Shown in pieces: positions 1 through 9,534 of a stretch of DNA of 64,000 nucleotides. Under the pieces are notes generated by a model. It saw nothing but the letters and a program-made list of their open reading frames with translations, ran no database searches and was not told where the DNA came from. How positions within the stretch are numbered: position 1 is the first letter of the stretch; each line of letters starts with the position of its first letter. This DNA comes from Gemmatimonadota bacterium (GTDB taxonomy: Bacteria; Gemmatimonadota; Gemmatimonadetes; Gemmatimonadales; GWC2-71-9): assembly GCA_029262195.1 (NCBI GenBank), contig JAJCZX010000024.1, positions 65,323-129,322 of the forward strand. The letters are read 5' to 3'. Position numbers and translations under genes: made by a program.

Positions 1-923
1 CCGAGTTTGTCGGGACTGTGACCACGACGAATGTGACCATTGATGATCCGGCTCCAACTCCGCCGCTGCGGCCGGGGCGAGCTGCCGTGGCGTCGGTCAG
101 GTTGTCGCCCTCTTCTGGCGACCTTGTTGTCGGTGGGACCGTTCGAATTAGTGCTTCCGCTCTCGACGCCGGCGGCAATGGGCTTTCTAATCGGATTCCT
201 CAATGGAGATCCAATAACCCGTCGGTGGCCGAAGTGTCAGACGGACTGGTGACCGCAAAGGCTCCAGGCAGCGCAACGATCACAGCGACCATTGAAGGAC
301 GAACTGCCGACGCGACGATAAATGTTTCTGCCCTGCCGGTTGCGCGAGTTCTCGTCGCCCTTGGATCTACAACCCTGGATGTGGGTGAGAGCACTCAGGC
401 CACCGCAGATCTTCTCGGATCTGATGGTAGATCGCTGGCGGATCGGGCAGTGCGTTGGAGTACGAGCGATGCCGGAGTCGCGACGGTCACAGCCGACGGA
501 TTGATTGTCGGGGTTTCTGGTGGCACAGCTGCGATTTCGGCCAGTAGCGAGGGCCAGAGTGGGTCCACTACCGTAACAGTAAATGCCCCTGTTGTGGTCT
601 TAGACCACCGACAACTTATCGAGGATGCGATACAGCGGTACGCGACCGCGTTGGAGACCGAAGACATTAGTCAGGTAAGGTTGGTTTATCCACGGATTAG
701 CTCAACTGAGGAAGACAACTGGAGAACGGGCTGGGACAGTTGGAGCGATTTCGAAGTCACTCTTAACGCTGATGCGATCCAGGTCAACGGGGAAAACGCC
801 AATGCCACTGTTTCCGGTACATATTCCTTCCGCCAGGACGGCCGAGATCAAGAGTTGGATGTCAATATCCAACTTGCCCTTGAACTTCGCGGCGACGCTT
901 GGGTGATAACATCAACAAGGTAA
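1..923 (+). CDS. Secreted Ig-like (Big_2) domain protein, 5' end outside window
   Basis: The frame is open to the left edge of the window; the GTG at 18 is only the first possible start inside it, so the N-terminus is missing. About residues 20-100 and 105-190 (counted from 18) form two bacterial Ig-like Big_2 repeats, recognisable from the SATITATIEGRTA and TAAISASSEGQS strands that end each unit. After about residue 195 a different domain begins, with a long helix (HRQLIEDAIQRYATALE) followed by beta strands ending GDAWVITSTR. This resembles a SnoaL/NTF2-like fold, but that is only a pattern-level judgement. It overlaps the next gene by 25 nt, suggesting co-translation. Big_2 domains usually occur in surface or periplasmic proteins. 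The part upstream, possibly a membrane or kinase module, cannot be seen. Confidence 0.75.
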   Translation, partial: EFVGTVTTTNVTIDDPAPTPPLRPGRAAVASVRLSPSSGDLVVGGTVRISASALDAGGNGLSNRIPQWRSNNPSVAEVSDGLVTAKAPGSATITATIEGRTADATINVSALPVARVLVALGSTTLDVGESTQATADLLGSDGRSLADRAVRWSTSDAGVATVTADGLIVGVSGGTAAISASSEGQSGSTTVTVNAPVVVLDHRQLIEDAIQRYATALETEDISQVRLVYPRISSTEEDNWRTGWDSWSDFEVTLNADAIQVNGENANATVSGTYSFRQDGRDQELDVNIQLALELRGDAWVITSTR

Positions 924-3900
924 ACGCCGGTACAAGCGTATGGCGCGCTTTGGGCCTCCTTGGGCTCCTGGTCTTTTCGCTGTCCTGTGCTGAGGATATC
1001 CCCTTTGGGCCCGGTGGCGTTGCATCAGTACGGGTGGTACCCGACTCCATCGAAGTGCCTATCGGAGAACAAACCGCGCTTGTAGCCGCAGTTCTTGATG
1101 AGTCGCTGGCGCTTATTCAGGGAACGCAGACAACCTGGAGTTCAGCCGACCCGTCAATCGCAGAAGTCGACGATGCCGGATTAGTGCGTGCGATCGCGGT
1201 GGGTACTACCGAAGTAAGGGCCACCAATGGCGGCGTAACCGGAGCGGGAGTTGTTCGGGTCATTCTACCACCCACCATTTCTCTATCGCCGGCAGCAGCA
1301 ACGATCTCGGCTGTCGCAGGCCAGGCTCCACCAGCCCCCACTACAGTTGCAATTACGAATTCCGGGGGATTGAGCATCTCCGATTTGTCCCTGGGAGATG
1401 TGGCCTTTGGCGCCACTGCGAGTGACTGGCTAATAGCCACGATCAATGGTTCTTCTGCCCCGGCAACCCTTTCGCTCGAATTGGTGCCCGGGGCAGTCAC
1501 TACTGCGGGCACACACACGGCCAGCGTCACCATCAACTCCGATCAGGCTTCCAACGGACCACAGGTTGTAACGGTTAACCTGGAAATGAACGCTGGTGCC
1601 CCCGACACCATGGTTGTCCAAGGCGGCGACGCACAGACTGCTGCAGCCGGAACGCAGGTTCCTGCAATGGTCGCAGTGCGAGTCGCAGATGCCTTTGGCA
1701 ATCCAGTTGAAGGCGTGCCTGTTTCGTTTGTAGTGTCGGCTGGGGGTGGGTCCGTGGCCGGAGTCGCCCCGGTCACCGACGAAGCGGGGGTTGCCACCCT
1801 TGCTTCGTGGACCCTGGGGCCAAGTGTCGGAGCCAATACTATCGATGTCACCGCTGGTGCCCTGTCGTTAACCATAACGGCCACGGGGATCCCCGGAGCA
1901 CCGGCCATCGTGCTGGTAGCCTCGGGTGATGCCCAGATCGCCACAGTTGGTACGCCGGTCGCGCTGCCTCCATCTGTGTTGGTGACCGACGCGAACAACA
2001 ATCCTGTACCGGGCGCGAGCGTGACGTTTACTCCCGGGGTCAATAGCGGTTCGGTAACACCCTCTAATGCGGTGACGACTGACGGAGCTGGAGTCGCCAG
2101 TCTTGGTTCCTGGATCCTTGATCTGACGGCGGGAACGAATACCCTTGCGGTCAGTGTGCCAGGCGCTTCCTCCGCGATGTTCAGCGCCACTGGCACGGCA
2201 GATGTACCGGCCTCCATCGCAGCGTCTGCGGGTGACGGGCAATCGGCGACTGCGGGGGCAACGGTTTCGATTGCCCCGGAGGTTCTGGTGGTTGATCAAT
2301 TCGGGAACCCGGTCGCTGGTGTCAATGTGACTTATGCAATCGGTGTCGGGGCAGGGACGGTCGATCCTTCCACCTCTGTCGTGACCGGAAACAATGGTGT
2401 CGCAAGGGTGAATTCGTGGACTCTGGGAGTTATTGCCGGTGCCAATACGTTGGTTGCGACCGCGGCCGCACCGTCGATTACGGGAAACCCCGTCACCTTC
2501 ACCGCTACGGGCCAGGCCGGGAGCGCCGGACAATTCTCTATTTCTACCCAACCGCCAACCAATGCCCAAAATGCGGTGGTTCTCGTACCGGCGCCATCGG
2601 TCCAATTGGAAGATCAAAATGGTAATCCCACCGCTCAGGCCGGGATCCCTGTTACAGTCGCCATCGCCTCGGGAGCCGGAGGCATCCTATCCGGTACATT
2701 GACGGTGAACACGGATGGGATAGGCCTGGCGACTTTTACCGATCTCGTGATTACCGGAGCCACCGGAAATTACAGCCTGGGTTTCACCGGCCCGAATATC
2801 TCCGGGGCTGTCTCGAACCCCATTGCCCTGGGCCCCGGGGCTGCCACGACCATTGCGCTCAACGATGGCAACAATCAAACTGCTACAGTGGCAGCAAACG
2901 TTGCTACTGCGCCGTCCGTCCTCATCACGGATGTGAGTGGCAACACGATTCTTGGAGTCCAGGTCACGTTTGCCGTAACCCAGGGTGGCGGTGCACTGAC
3001 CGGCGGGAATGTCGCGACAGACGGGGCAGGGGTGGCGCGGGTAGGAAGTTGGATGCTCGGCACCGTTGCTGGAACCAATGCGATTTCTGCAACCGCTACC
3101 GGTTTGGCCGGTAGTCCGGTTGTGATCACCGCCACCGGGATGGCCGACACGCCAAGTGCGTCGACCTCTGCGGTTACGACATCCGCTGCCTCAATTAGCG
3201 CTGGATCTGAAACTGCTACGATCACCACCACAGTTCTCGATCAATTCGGTAACCCCGTGGCCGGTGCCAGCGTCGCCATCGCCTCCACCGGCTCGGGTAA
3301 TACTATAACCCAGCCCGCATCCACAACCGATGGAAACGGACAGACAAGTGGCACAATCAGCTCGAGTACAGTTGGAAACAAAGTTGTTACTGCCATCGTG
3401 AACGGGGCTACGGGGGTCACAGACGATGCCTCGGTTAACGTCGTACTGGGCACGGCGAGCAATTCCCAATCGACGGTCGTAGTTTCGACCTCGCCGATCA
3501 CCGCAAGCAACGGATCGAGCCAGTCCACGGTTACGGTTACGGCCATCGACGCGGCAGGCAACAGGCTTGCCGGGCTTGCTGTGGCTATATCGTCAGATGG
3601 TAGCAACAATGCGTTTGGTGCCGCGAATGGTGTTACCGGAGCGACCGGGGCCTATTCTACAGGCTTTAGCTCGACGACCGCGGAATCCAAAACAGTTACA
3701 GGAACCGCAGGTGGTGTGGCTATCACAGACGACGCGACCGTCACGGTGTCCGCAGCTGCGGCTGCGTCGATTACCGCTCAACCGTTTGCCGCCGACTCCG
3801 CGAGGGTAGGAACAGCAATAGTGTCACCTCCCTCGGTTCTGGTAGCAGACCAATTCGGTAACCCCGTGTCTAACGAAGCTGTTTCGTTCGCTGTAACCAA

Positions 3901-4396
3901 CGGTGGTGGGGTCGTTTCCGGGACTAACCAGATTACGAGCGCAGCGGGGATTGCTACTCTGGGCTCCTGGACCGTCGATACGGTCTCCGGTGGGATGTCC
4001 GGTGATGGTACGTTCGCGAATACCATTTCAGCCACGGCGACTCCCGGGACAGACAATGTCACGGCGAGGGCGTACTACACTCTGTCAACAGACGTTCAGG
4101 GTGTTTGGTCTGGATCACCAGGTTGTCAGGCTTGTCACACCGGTTTCCCAGGAACATTCGATATTAGTTCGTCGGCCCAAACGTTCGCGACTCTTGTCTC
4201 TGTCAGCGCCACCTGCGAACCAACCGCAAGCCGCGTGGTGCCTGGTAGTCCGGCGACTAGCGTTCTGATGGTGCGTCTCGACGCCGGGGCCATCGGGGCG
4301 TGTTCGACGGGCCCGATGCCCCCGGGCGGAGTCCTGACGGTTGCCCAGAGAGAAATAGTAAGGGCCTGGATTCGGCACGGAGCGTTCGACAACTAG
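899..4396 (+). CDS. Giant Big-domain surface lipoprotein with C-terminal cytochrome c-like motif
   Basis: The product has 1165 residues from a TTG start at 899. A hydrophobic signal with a lipobox-like end (LLVFSLSCAED) predicts a lipoprotein anchored at about Cys30. A Big_2 unit (about 40-120) is followed by at least eight Big_1-like repeats. Each carries a version of the signature DQFGNPVAG (also DAFGNPVEG, DANNNPVPG, DVSGNTILG, DAAGNRLAG) and a strand such as GVATLASWTLG. The last 100 or so residues differ: a CQACH heme-binding motif, further Cys residues, then MPPGGVLT and IVRAWIRHGA. That layout matches small c-type cytochrome domains with a Met axial ligand. Big_1 arrays are stalks of adhesins and other exoproteins. 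A stalk ending in a predicted heme domain is the odd feature. Substrate or binding partner is unknown. Confidence 0.85.
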   Translation: MGDNINKVNAGTSVWRALGLLGLLVFSLSCAEDIPFGPGGVASVRVVPDSIEVPIGEQTALVAAVLDESLALIQGTQTTWSSADPSIAEVDDAGLVRAIAVGTTEVRATNGGVTGAGVVRVILPPTISLSPAAATISAVAGQAPPAPTTVAITNSGGLSISDLSLGDVAFGATASDWLIATINGSSAPATLSLELVPGAVTTAGTHTASVTINSDQASNGPQVVTVNLEMNAGAPDTMVVQGGDAQTAAAGTQVPAMVAVRVADAFGNPVEGVPVSFVVSAGGGSVAGVAPVTDEAGVATLASWTLGPSVGANTIDVTAGALSLTITATGIPGAPAIVLVASGDAQIATVGTPVALPPSVLVTDANNNPVPGASVTFTPGVNSGSVTPSNAVTTDGAGVASLGSWILDLTAGTNTLAVSVPGASSAMFSATGTADVPASIAASAGDGQSATAGATVSIAPEVLVVDQFGNPVAGVNVTYAIGVGAGTVDPSTSVVTGNNGVARVNSWTLGVIAGANTLVATAAAPSITGNPVTFTATGQAGSAGQFSISTQPPTNAQNAVVLVPAPSVQLEDQNGNPTAQAGIPVTVAIASGAGGILSGTLTVNTDGIGLATFTDLVITGATGNYSLGFTGPNISGAVSNPIALGPGAATTIALNDGNNQTATVAANVATAPSVLITDVSGNTILGVQVTFAVTQGGGALTGGNVATDGAGVARVGSWMLGTVAGTNAISATATGLAGSPVVITATGMADTPSASTSAVTTSAASISAGSETATITTTVLDQFGNPVAGASVAIASTGSGNTITQPASTTDGNGQTSGTISSSTVGNKVVTAIVNGATGVTDDASVNVVLGTASNSQSTVVVSTSPITASNGSSQSTVTVTAIDAAGNRLAGLAVAISSDGSNNAFGAANGVTGATGAYSTGFSSTTAESKTVTGTAGGVAITDDATVTVSAAAAASITAQPFAADSARVGTAIVSPPSVLVADQFGNPVSNEAVSFAVTNGGGVVSGTNQITSAAGIATLGSWTVDTVSGGMSGDGTFANTISATATPGTDNVTARAYYTLSTDVQGVWSGSPGCQACHTGFPGTFDISSSAQTFATLVSVSATCEPTASRVVPGSPATSVLMVRLDAGAIGACSTGPMPPGGVLTVAQREIVRAWIRHGAFDN

Positions 4397-4447
4397 TCGT
4401 CGCATGCCGCGAGGTTCATTACGCCTTGAAGGCCTGTTTGGACCTTC

Positions 4448-5740
4448 CTAAAATACGATTTCAAGCCCCGCCGTTAGAATGAAATCACCCTGAAGTCCGT
4501 TCTTACGCAGAGGGGCGATACCGTTGACAACGACATTAGTCCCGCCTCTCATGGCGAATTTCATTCCAAGCGAAGCGTTGAGGACGTCAGCTCGCCGGGA
4601 GGGGAAAGACGAGGTCTGGACCTCGCGTGCGAATGGGGTACTAAATTGGATGGGTTCCGGGAGGACGATCTTGTTGTCACCGACCTGGAATTCAGAAACG
4701 AGATCAAACGCTACCGTCGCCCAATCAGTAACCGCCTGATCGAATCCCGCGGTCAAAAGAATTCCATCGCTTTGGAATTCCCCGGTTCTGGCGAAATAAC
4801 CAAAATTGATATGCGGGGAAAACCGATCGAAACTCGCGGCGATGGCGGCGAGAGTTCTCACGGCGGTTGAACCAGAACCGAGAAGGTCTGCTTCGTCGCC
4901 GGTGGCGAAACGAACCTCACCCATCAGGGCTATTCCCAAAGTGTTGGATTGAGCTAGGTTGATTTTCAGGCGCCCGGCCACGTCCCCAATTCCCGAGGCC
5001 GAGCCTCTCGTGGCGGTTGCAGCCCGAAGGATGGGGTCGGTGAGTGTGCCGCCGAAGAAATGGAAGGCGGGGGTCCCAAACGGTTGGATTTGTGCTTCGG
5101 AGGCTGCGTCAATGCTGGTTCGCACGAACGGCACCGAAACGCCAACATCAATAAAATCGGTCAGGCCCACCGTGAAAAACATTGACGTAACCAGAATTCG
5201 GATCCCCATGTCCATCCGGACTTCAATAATGTCGTTTTCGAAAGTAGGATCGCCGAGTACAGGCACACCGGCGTCTTCGTGTCCGAAGACGAATAGCAAA
5301 TTGTCTGTGGGGGCTCCGTTGATGCTATTGAAGCTCATCGCAGTCACGTCGACTCCAACGTAAACCCGACCGCGTCCGAGGGTCTGGGACCGTTCGGCCA
5401 GTATGGGGCCAGCAGAACTGGAGGTCTTTACCGGGACTCCTCCAACCAAAACGAATGTGGCGCCGGAACTCGCCGCACTAACCGGAGCGCTGGCAACGCT
5501 CTGGCCGACCGCCGAGCCGAGGAAGTTGATGATCGCTGAGTTTCCGGCGAGAACGGATCCCAAAAAATGGTCTCCATGGCCCGTACCCGCGTTGATGGAC
5601 CCGTCCAAACACAGAGGCAGACCGCATTCGCCGAAACTGAAAAGGTCGGCGATTCTAGATCTTAGTTTTTGGGCTTCAAGCGGATTTGCCTGAGCGATCA
5701 AACAGATGGTGGCTATGCAGAATGTTCTTCTAATTCCCAT
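4448..5740 (-). CDS. Outer-membrane beta-barrel-like protein
   Basis: I start the gene at the ATG with its 5' end at 5740 (MGIRRTFCIATICLIAQANP), because this gives a normal Sec signal peptide; the open frame continues further upstream without protein-like character. The 430-residue product has a processed N-terminus near LEAQ. It then alternates hydrophobic and polar residues in short strands (for example TLGIALMGEVRFATGDEADLL, TDWATVAFDLVSEFQVG) and ends in an aromatic residue (GLEIVF), as outer-membrane barrels do. The overall look resembles phenol-degradation-type transporter/OMP families, but I cannot assign a substrate. A Cys pair (GECGLPLCLDG) lies near the mature N-terminus. It converges on the preceding secreted protein and faces the small ORF at 5812-6024. 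Confidence 0.7.
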   Translation of the reverse strand: MGIRRTFCIATICLIAQANPLEAQKLRSRIADLFSFGECGLPLCLDGSINAGTGHGDHFLGSVLAGNSAIINFLGSAVGQSVASAPVSAASSGATFVLVGGVPVKTSSSAGPILAERSQTLGRGRVYVGVDVTAMSFNSINGAPTDNLLFVFGHEDAGVPVLGDPTFENDIIEVRMDMGIRILVTSMFFTVGLTDFIDVGVSVPFVRTSIDAASEAQIQPFGTPAFHFFGGTLTDPILRAATATRGSASGIGDVAGRLKINLAQSNTLGIALMGEVRFATGDEADLLGSGSTAVRTLAAIAASFDRFSPHINFGYFARTGEFQSDGILLTAGFDQAVTDWATVAFDLVSEFQVGDNKIVLPEPIQFSTPFAREVQTSSFPSRRADVLNASLGMKFAMRGGTNVVVNGIAPLRKNGLQGDFILTAGLEIVF

Positions 5741-5811
5741 TTTGGCTCCAGTTGATCCAGAAAGATTATCATAGACGCGCTTTGGCGGGAAGACCTCGTG
5801 TGTTCGTTGTC

Positions 5812-6024
5812 TTACTCGTCCACTTGTTCTTGAGGTTTCGCTCCTGCGACGGCTCTGAGGGCGTAGCGCATGGCCTGGCCCAAAAGTTCGGGTGGATGGG
5901 AAGCTAGAAAATCTTCTGGTGGGTCTACGTAGAGCCAGAAGATTTCCATGCATTGTTCGTCAGTTAACGCTTCTATCCAGTCGGCCGCGTTTGAAGTCGA
6001 TGGCATAGCTTTCCGCTCGGTCAT
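5812..6024 (-). CDS. Small acidic hypothetical protein
   Basis: A 70-residue frame from the ATG at 6024 (MTERKAMPSTSNAADW); a longer start at 6066 is also open. The composition is protein-like, with a helical, acidic middle (EALTDEQCMEIFWLYVDPPEDF) and a second helix (ELLGQAMRYALRAVAG). No family is recognised. It fills most of the gap between the barrel protein and the AsnB-like gene and would be transcribed with the barrel gene. It could be a chance frame; only conservation in relatives would settle this. Confidence 0.4.
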   Translation of the reverse strand: MTERKAMPSTSNAADWIEALTDEQCMEIFWLYVDPPEDFLASHPPELLGQAMRYALRAVAGAKPQEQVDE

Positions 6025-6188
6025 GGACGACAATGTGGCCGAATCAGTCCCTTCTGCGCAAGGCAAGGTGCGGTTCGTTACCTCGGGTTATACTTTTCCA
6101 CAACTAGGGACTGGGTGGTTGCTTGAAGGGGAATTTTTGTTGAGATACGTTAGTTGCAAGACGACAGAGTCGGGAAAAGGCAAATCCG

Positions 6189-8108
6189 ATGTGCGGAATA
6201 GTTGGTTTCCTCGGCCTTCAAGGCCGAGCAGTAGATACCCGTGCGGTTGAGGCAATGTCCAAGGCGTTGATTCATCGTGGACCAGACGACTCAGGTACGC
6301 ACTTCGCCGAATGGGTAGGATTCGGATTTCGTCGGCTTGCCATACAAGATTTGTCTCAAGCAGGGCACCAACCTATGAAGACCGGCGAGCCTTCAGTCAC
6401 CATTGTCTTCAATGGAGAAATCTACAATTTCGTTGAACTTCGGGAAGACCTTACGCGACTGGGCTACATATTTTCTTCCGGAAGTGATACAGAAGTACTC
6501 CTCAAAGCTTACCACAAATGGGGCACTAAAGTGCTGCCGCGCCTGAACGGGATGTTTGCTTTCGCGATCCATGACCAGCGTACAGGAACTGTTTTTTGCG
6601 CCCGTGACCGTTTTGGTATCAAACCTCTGTTTTTATACCGATCGCAGGATGTTCTCTTGTTCGCATCGGAAATAAAGGCGATCCGTGGATCGGGCGTTTA
6701 TGAAGGTGACAACGTTGATTGGGGGGTGGCCGCGCGGTACTTGGTCCGCGGGCGGGCCGACGAAGGCGAACGAACTTTTTTCGACGGCATAGTGAATCTT
6801 TCCCCCGGGACCGCCTTCGAGATAAACGCGGCGGGTGAAAAACGCGAGTGGAGATACTGGGAACTGGCCCCCGACGGGGATACCACCGATCCCGACGCCC
6901 CCGAAAAATTCGCTGAGTTGTTTGAAGAATCGGTCCGTTTAAGGATGCGAAGCGACGTACCGGTCGGAGTTTGTCTCTCCGGTGGAATGGATTCTACTTC
7001 AATCGTGTGTTCGATGGCCCGCTTTATAGAGAGGCGCGGGATGGACCCAGAAAACCCTCTGGTCGCGTTTTCACACAACCCCGCGAGATTCGATGAATCC
7101 AGGTACTTGGACGGTACTTTTGAACAGACAGGCGCGAGACAGGTGCCCCTGCATTTCGATCCGGAAAACCTTTGGGACCTCATCCCTAGGGTTTTGAAAT
7201 TCCATGATGAACCTTTTCATTCTCTAACGGCCGTGGTGAGTTTTGAGTTGATGAAATTAGCCCATGACCACGGGACTCCTGTTTTGTTAAACGGCCAGGG
7301 GGCGGACGAGGTTTTAGGCGGCTACCAAAACTATTTTCACCCCCAATGGTTCTCTCTGTTGAGACGTCTCAAACTCTCCAGCCTTTTCAAAGATGTGAGG
7401 GAGTTCTCGAGGGCACACCATTTCCGACAAAAAGACCTTTGGAGCAAGCTGATTCGACAGCTGGCATCTCATGTCTTGTCCCAAGTCCCGGGGCATGGGG
7501 CTTTTAGGAAATTCCGTAAGGGGGAACCGAAGTCGCCTGACTGGTTCGATCCCGGGTTCGCCTCTCAAGAACACGCTCTTCCACATGAGAAAAACATCAA
7601 CCTGAACGAAACTTTGAAGGGTGCAGTTGAACATTACCCGTTGCCGCTCTATTTGAGGACGGAAGATCGGAATGCTATGGCTCATTCGATTGAGACCAGG
7701 CTTCCCTTTCTGGACCATCGATTGGTAGCCTACGCTTTCTCGTTGGCCGGTACACACAAGGTCTCTGGAAAATGGAATAAAAATATTCTACGCCAGGCGA
7801 TGAAACGCAGGATACCAGAATCGGTTCGGACAAGAGTGGACAAGATGGGTTTTCCGGTTTCGCAAGACGACTGGGTCGTGGGAGTCCTCTATGAACCTAT
7901 TTGCGACCTGTTGTCGAGCCAAAAGACCCGGGAGCGAGGGATTTATTCGGTTCCTGAGGTTCTTCAATCTCTGGAAAGGGCCAAAGCCAATCGGGTATTG
8001 CCCGGTCGAGTCGGCAATACGGGGAATTGGGCCCTTTCTCTCAAGATCGTTCGAATCGTCCAGTTCGAAATGTGGGCCGATGGACTCGCAGGGAACCTAA
8101 AGTTTTGA
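6189..8108 (+). CDS. asnB: Asparagine synthetase (glutamine-hydrolysing) family protein
   Basis: A 639-residue two-domain amidotransferase. The start is fixed by MCGIVGFLG, where Cys2 becomes the catalytic N-terminal nucleophile of the class II glutaminase domain (about 1-210). The synthetase domain carries the ATP-pyrophosphatase loop SGGMDSTS (264-271) and LNGQGADEVLGGY. Known family chemistry: ATP activation of Asp and amide transfer from Gln. Relatives also make amide bonds in exopolysaccharide and peptide pathways, and lasso-peptide cyclases are AsnB homologues. Because the glutaminase half is intact, ordinary asparagine synthesis or amidation is as likely as a role in the peptide locus downstream. 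The next gene is a membrane hydroxylase about 190 bp on. AsnB chemistry is well supported; the specific substrate is not. Confidence 0.9.
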   Translation: MCGIVGFLGLQGRAVDTRAVEAMSKALIHRGPDDSGTHFAEWVGFGFRRLAIQDLSQAGHQPMKTGEPSVTIVFNGEIYNFVELREDLTRLGYIFSSGSDTEVLLKAYHKWGTKVLPRLNGMFAFAIHDQRTGTVFCARDRFGIKPLFLYRSQDVLLFASEIKAIRGSGVYEGDNVDWGVAARYLVRGRADEGERTFFDGIVNLSPGTAFEINAAGEKREWRYWELAPDGDTTDPDAPEKFAELFEESVRLRMRSDVPVGVCLSGGMDSTSIVCSMARFIERRGMDPENPLVAFSHNPARFDESRYLDGTFEQTGARQVPLHFDPENLWDLIPRVLKFHDEPFHSLTAVVSFELMKLAHDHGTPVLLNGQGADEVLGGYQNYFHPQWFSLLRRLKLSSLFKDVREFSRAHHFRQKDLWSKLIRQLASHVLSQVPGHGAFRKFRKGEPKSPDWFDPGFASQEHALPHEKNINLNETLKGAVEHYPLPLYLRTEDRNAMAHSIETRLPFLDHRLVAYAFSLAGTHKVSGKWNKNILRQAMKRRIPESVRTRVDKMGFPVSQDDWVVGVLYEPICDLLSSQKTRERGIYSVPEVLQSLERAKANRVLPGRVGNTGNWALSLKIVRIVQFEMWADGLAGNLKF

Positions 8109-8298
8109 CGTCGGTTGCGCTGGCTCACGCCGCATTTCTGGATGAAACGGCGCGGGGCGTTGTGTTTCGTGAGTTCGGACCGATATTACTGATATTGCCG
8201 GTGGGGCAACGGCGTCAAAACCTCCCACTGGAGCGCGTGACTTTTTAGCAGGTTGAAATAGGAGTCGAAAAATACAAGCTCTCGAGAATCTGTCGGAA

Positions 8299-9153
8299 GT
8301 GATCCTGATCCTTGGGACACACCTCCGGGGCGCCGTGGGTCTGGGTGGGGTGATTGCGCTCGGATGCAGCCTGCTGGCCATAGCACTCGAACTCTGGTAT
8401 GGTGCCAAACCTTCACGCTATTTGTCGCGTTGGTTTCTCAATGATCTGCTCTACACTGTTTTTTACAAGTCTGGGATTTGGGTGGTGTTTATCCAAGCAA
8501 TCGTGTTCTCGGCGTACGAAGAGCGGCTCCATTTTCTGAAGCTCGACGTATTGAGCGGGCTCCCTATGGTACCGGGGCTGATAGTCTTCTGGCTCGGCGG
8601 TGATTTTTTGCTTTACTGGGTACACCGCGCGCAACATCGGTGGCAATGGTTGTGGGCTTTTCACGCAGTGCATCATTCTCCGCGAGAGCTATCGGCTCTA
8701 ACGTATTTCCGGCGGCATCCGGTCGACAATATTTTGATAGACTTTGGCTGGTATTTTCCCCTTGCCTTCGTATTGGGTGTACCCACTACCGGTTGGGTTC
8801 CACTTTACACGGTAATTGTTTTCGGGGCGGCGTTGCAGCATTCGAATGTTCCGTGGCGCTTCGGGCCCTTGTATAAATTTTGGGTGAGTCCGGTGTTCCA
8901 CTCTATACATCACTCCATTGATCCTGCCGAGTACAATTCCAATTATGCAGCTCATTTTAGCATCTGGGATCACGTTTTTGGCACGGCATCGCCCAGGAGA
9001 GAGCGACCGGACCGTTTCGGAATTGAAGGACCGCAAATGGTGGAATCGATTCCAGTGCAGTTGCTACAGCCTTTTCGTGATGTTTTCAAGAGGAATGCGG
9101 ACTCACCTGCGGTGCTTGAACAGGAATCCCGAGTGAAAGCCTCTCTTGACTAG
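8299..9153 (+). CDS. Fatty acid hydroxylase / sterol desaturase family membrane protein
   Basis: A 284-residue integral membrane diiron enzyme. It has several hydrophobic segments in the first 100 residues and the histidine clusters of the superfamily: HRAQH (from residue 109), FHAVHHS, and later HSIHHS. These ligate a non-heme diiron site that inserts oxygen into lipid C-H bonds. The substrate is unknown. Start: the GTG at 8299 has no good ribosome site. The frame is open back to 8257, and AGGAG (8260-8264) lies 7 nt before an in-frame ATA at 8272, which would add MQALENLSE. An ATA start is rare, so this stays a possibility. The short gap after asnB and the gap before the PqqD-like gene allow co-transcription with either side. 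Confidence 0.85.
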   Translation: MILILGTHLRGAVGLGGVIALGCSLLAIALELWYGAKPSRYLSRWFLNDLLYTVFYKSGIWVVFIQAIVFSAYEERLHFLKLDVLSGLPMVPGLIVFWLGGDFLLYWVHRAQHRWQWLWAFHAVHHSPRELSALTYFRRHPVDNILIDFGWYFPLAFVLGVPTTGWVPLYTVIVFGAALQHSNVPWRFGPLYKFWVSPVFHSIHHSIDPAEYNSNYAAHFSIWDHVFGTASPRRERPDRFGIEGPQMVESIPVQLLQPFRDVFKRNADSPAVLEQESRVKASLD

Positions 9154-9202
9154 GGTTGGTCCCACGTGCTTTTTTAGCCGTTAATTACGATTTATTGTTG
9201 AC

Positions 9203-9207
9203 GGAGG
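9203..9207 (+). promoter_or_regulatory. Ribosome binding site of the PqqD-like gene
   Basis: GGAGG lies 6 nt before TTG 9214 and 9 nt before TTG 9217. It supports a TTG start for the PqqD-like protein. Confidence 0.6.
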
Positions 9208-9213
9208 TTCCGT

Positions 9214-9498
9214 TTGTTGCGGTATAAACGCAAACCAGGAATTGAGGCTGCTCCGATGGAGCAGGAAATAGTTATATATAGTCAGGCAACTGCCTCATTC
9301 TGTGTTCTCAATGGAACCGCGGGTTTCATTTGGGACTCACTTGACGAAGCCCTTTCTGAGACCCAAATTGCAAGGCGTATTTGCGACAAGTACGATCGAG
9401 TCGAAATTTCCGAAGCAAAAGCGGACGTGCGGGATACCATTGCTCGTATGTTGGAGTTGGAGATTGTGACACGAGAAAAAGAGAGCACCCCGTCATAA
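9214..9498 (+). CDS. PqqD-like peptide-binding protein (RRE fold)
   Basis: A 94-residue protein from tandem TTG codons (9214/9217) behind a strong GGAGG site. The sequence follows the PqqD pattern closely: a first strand region (EIVIYSQATASFCVLNGTAGFIWDSL), then a winged-helix-like segment with three helices (ETQIARRICDKY, DVRDTIARMLE) and a C-terminal strand. PqqD and its relatives are RiPP recognition elements: they bind the leader of a precursor peptide and deliver it to modifying enzymes, as in PQQ and lasso-peptide (B1) systems. A 38-residue candidate precursor follows 36 nt downstream and an HPr-kinase-like protein follows that. No radical SAM enzyme is present, so this is not PQQ biosynthesis. 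Family assignment is confident; the partner is inferred from position. Confidence 0.85.
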   Translation: MLRYKRKPGIEAAPMEQEIVIYSQATASFCVLNGTAGFIWDSLDEALSETQIARRICDKYDRVEISEAKADVRDTIARMLELEIVTREKESTPS

Positions 9499-9534
9499 GG
9501 GCAAGAGACCTAACGCACCAGTGGAGGAAACCCG

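Noticed and set aside
8105..8248. 47-residue frame (TTG 8105) overlapping the asnB stop, ending LPLERVTF
   Set aside because: No ribosome site, no motif, no YxxP leader. It looked briefly like a second precursor peptide but nothing beyond its position supports it.
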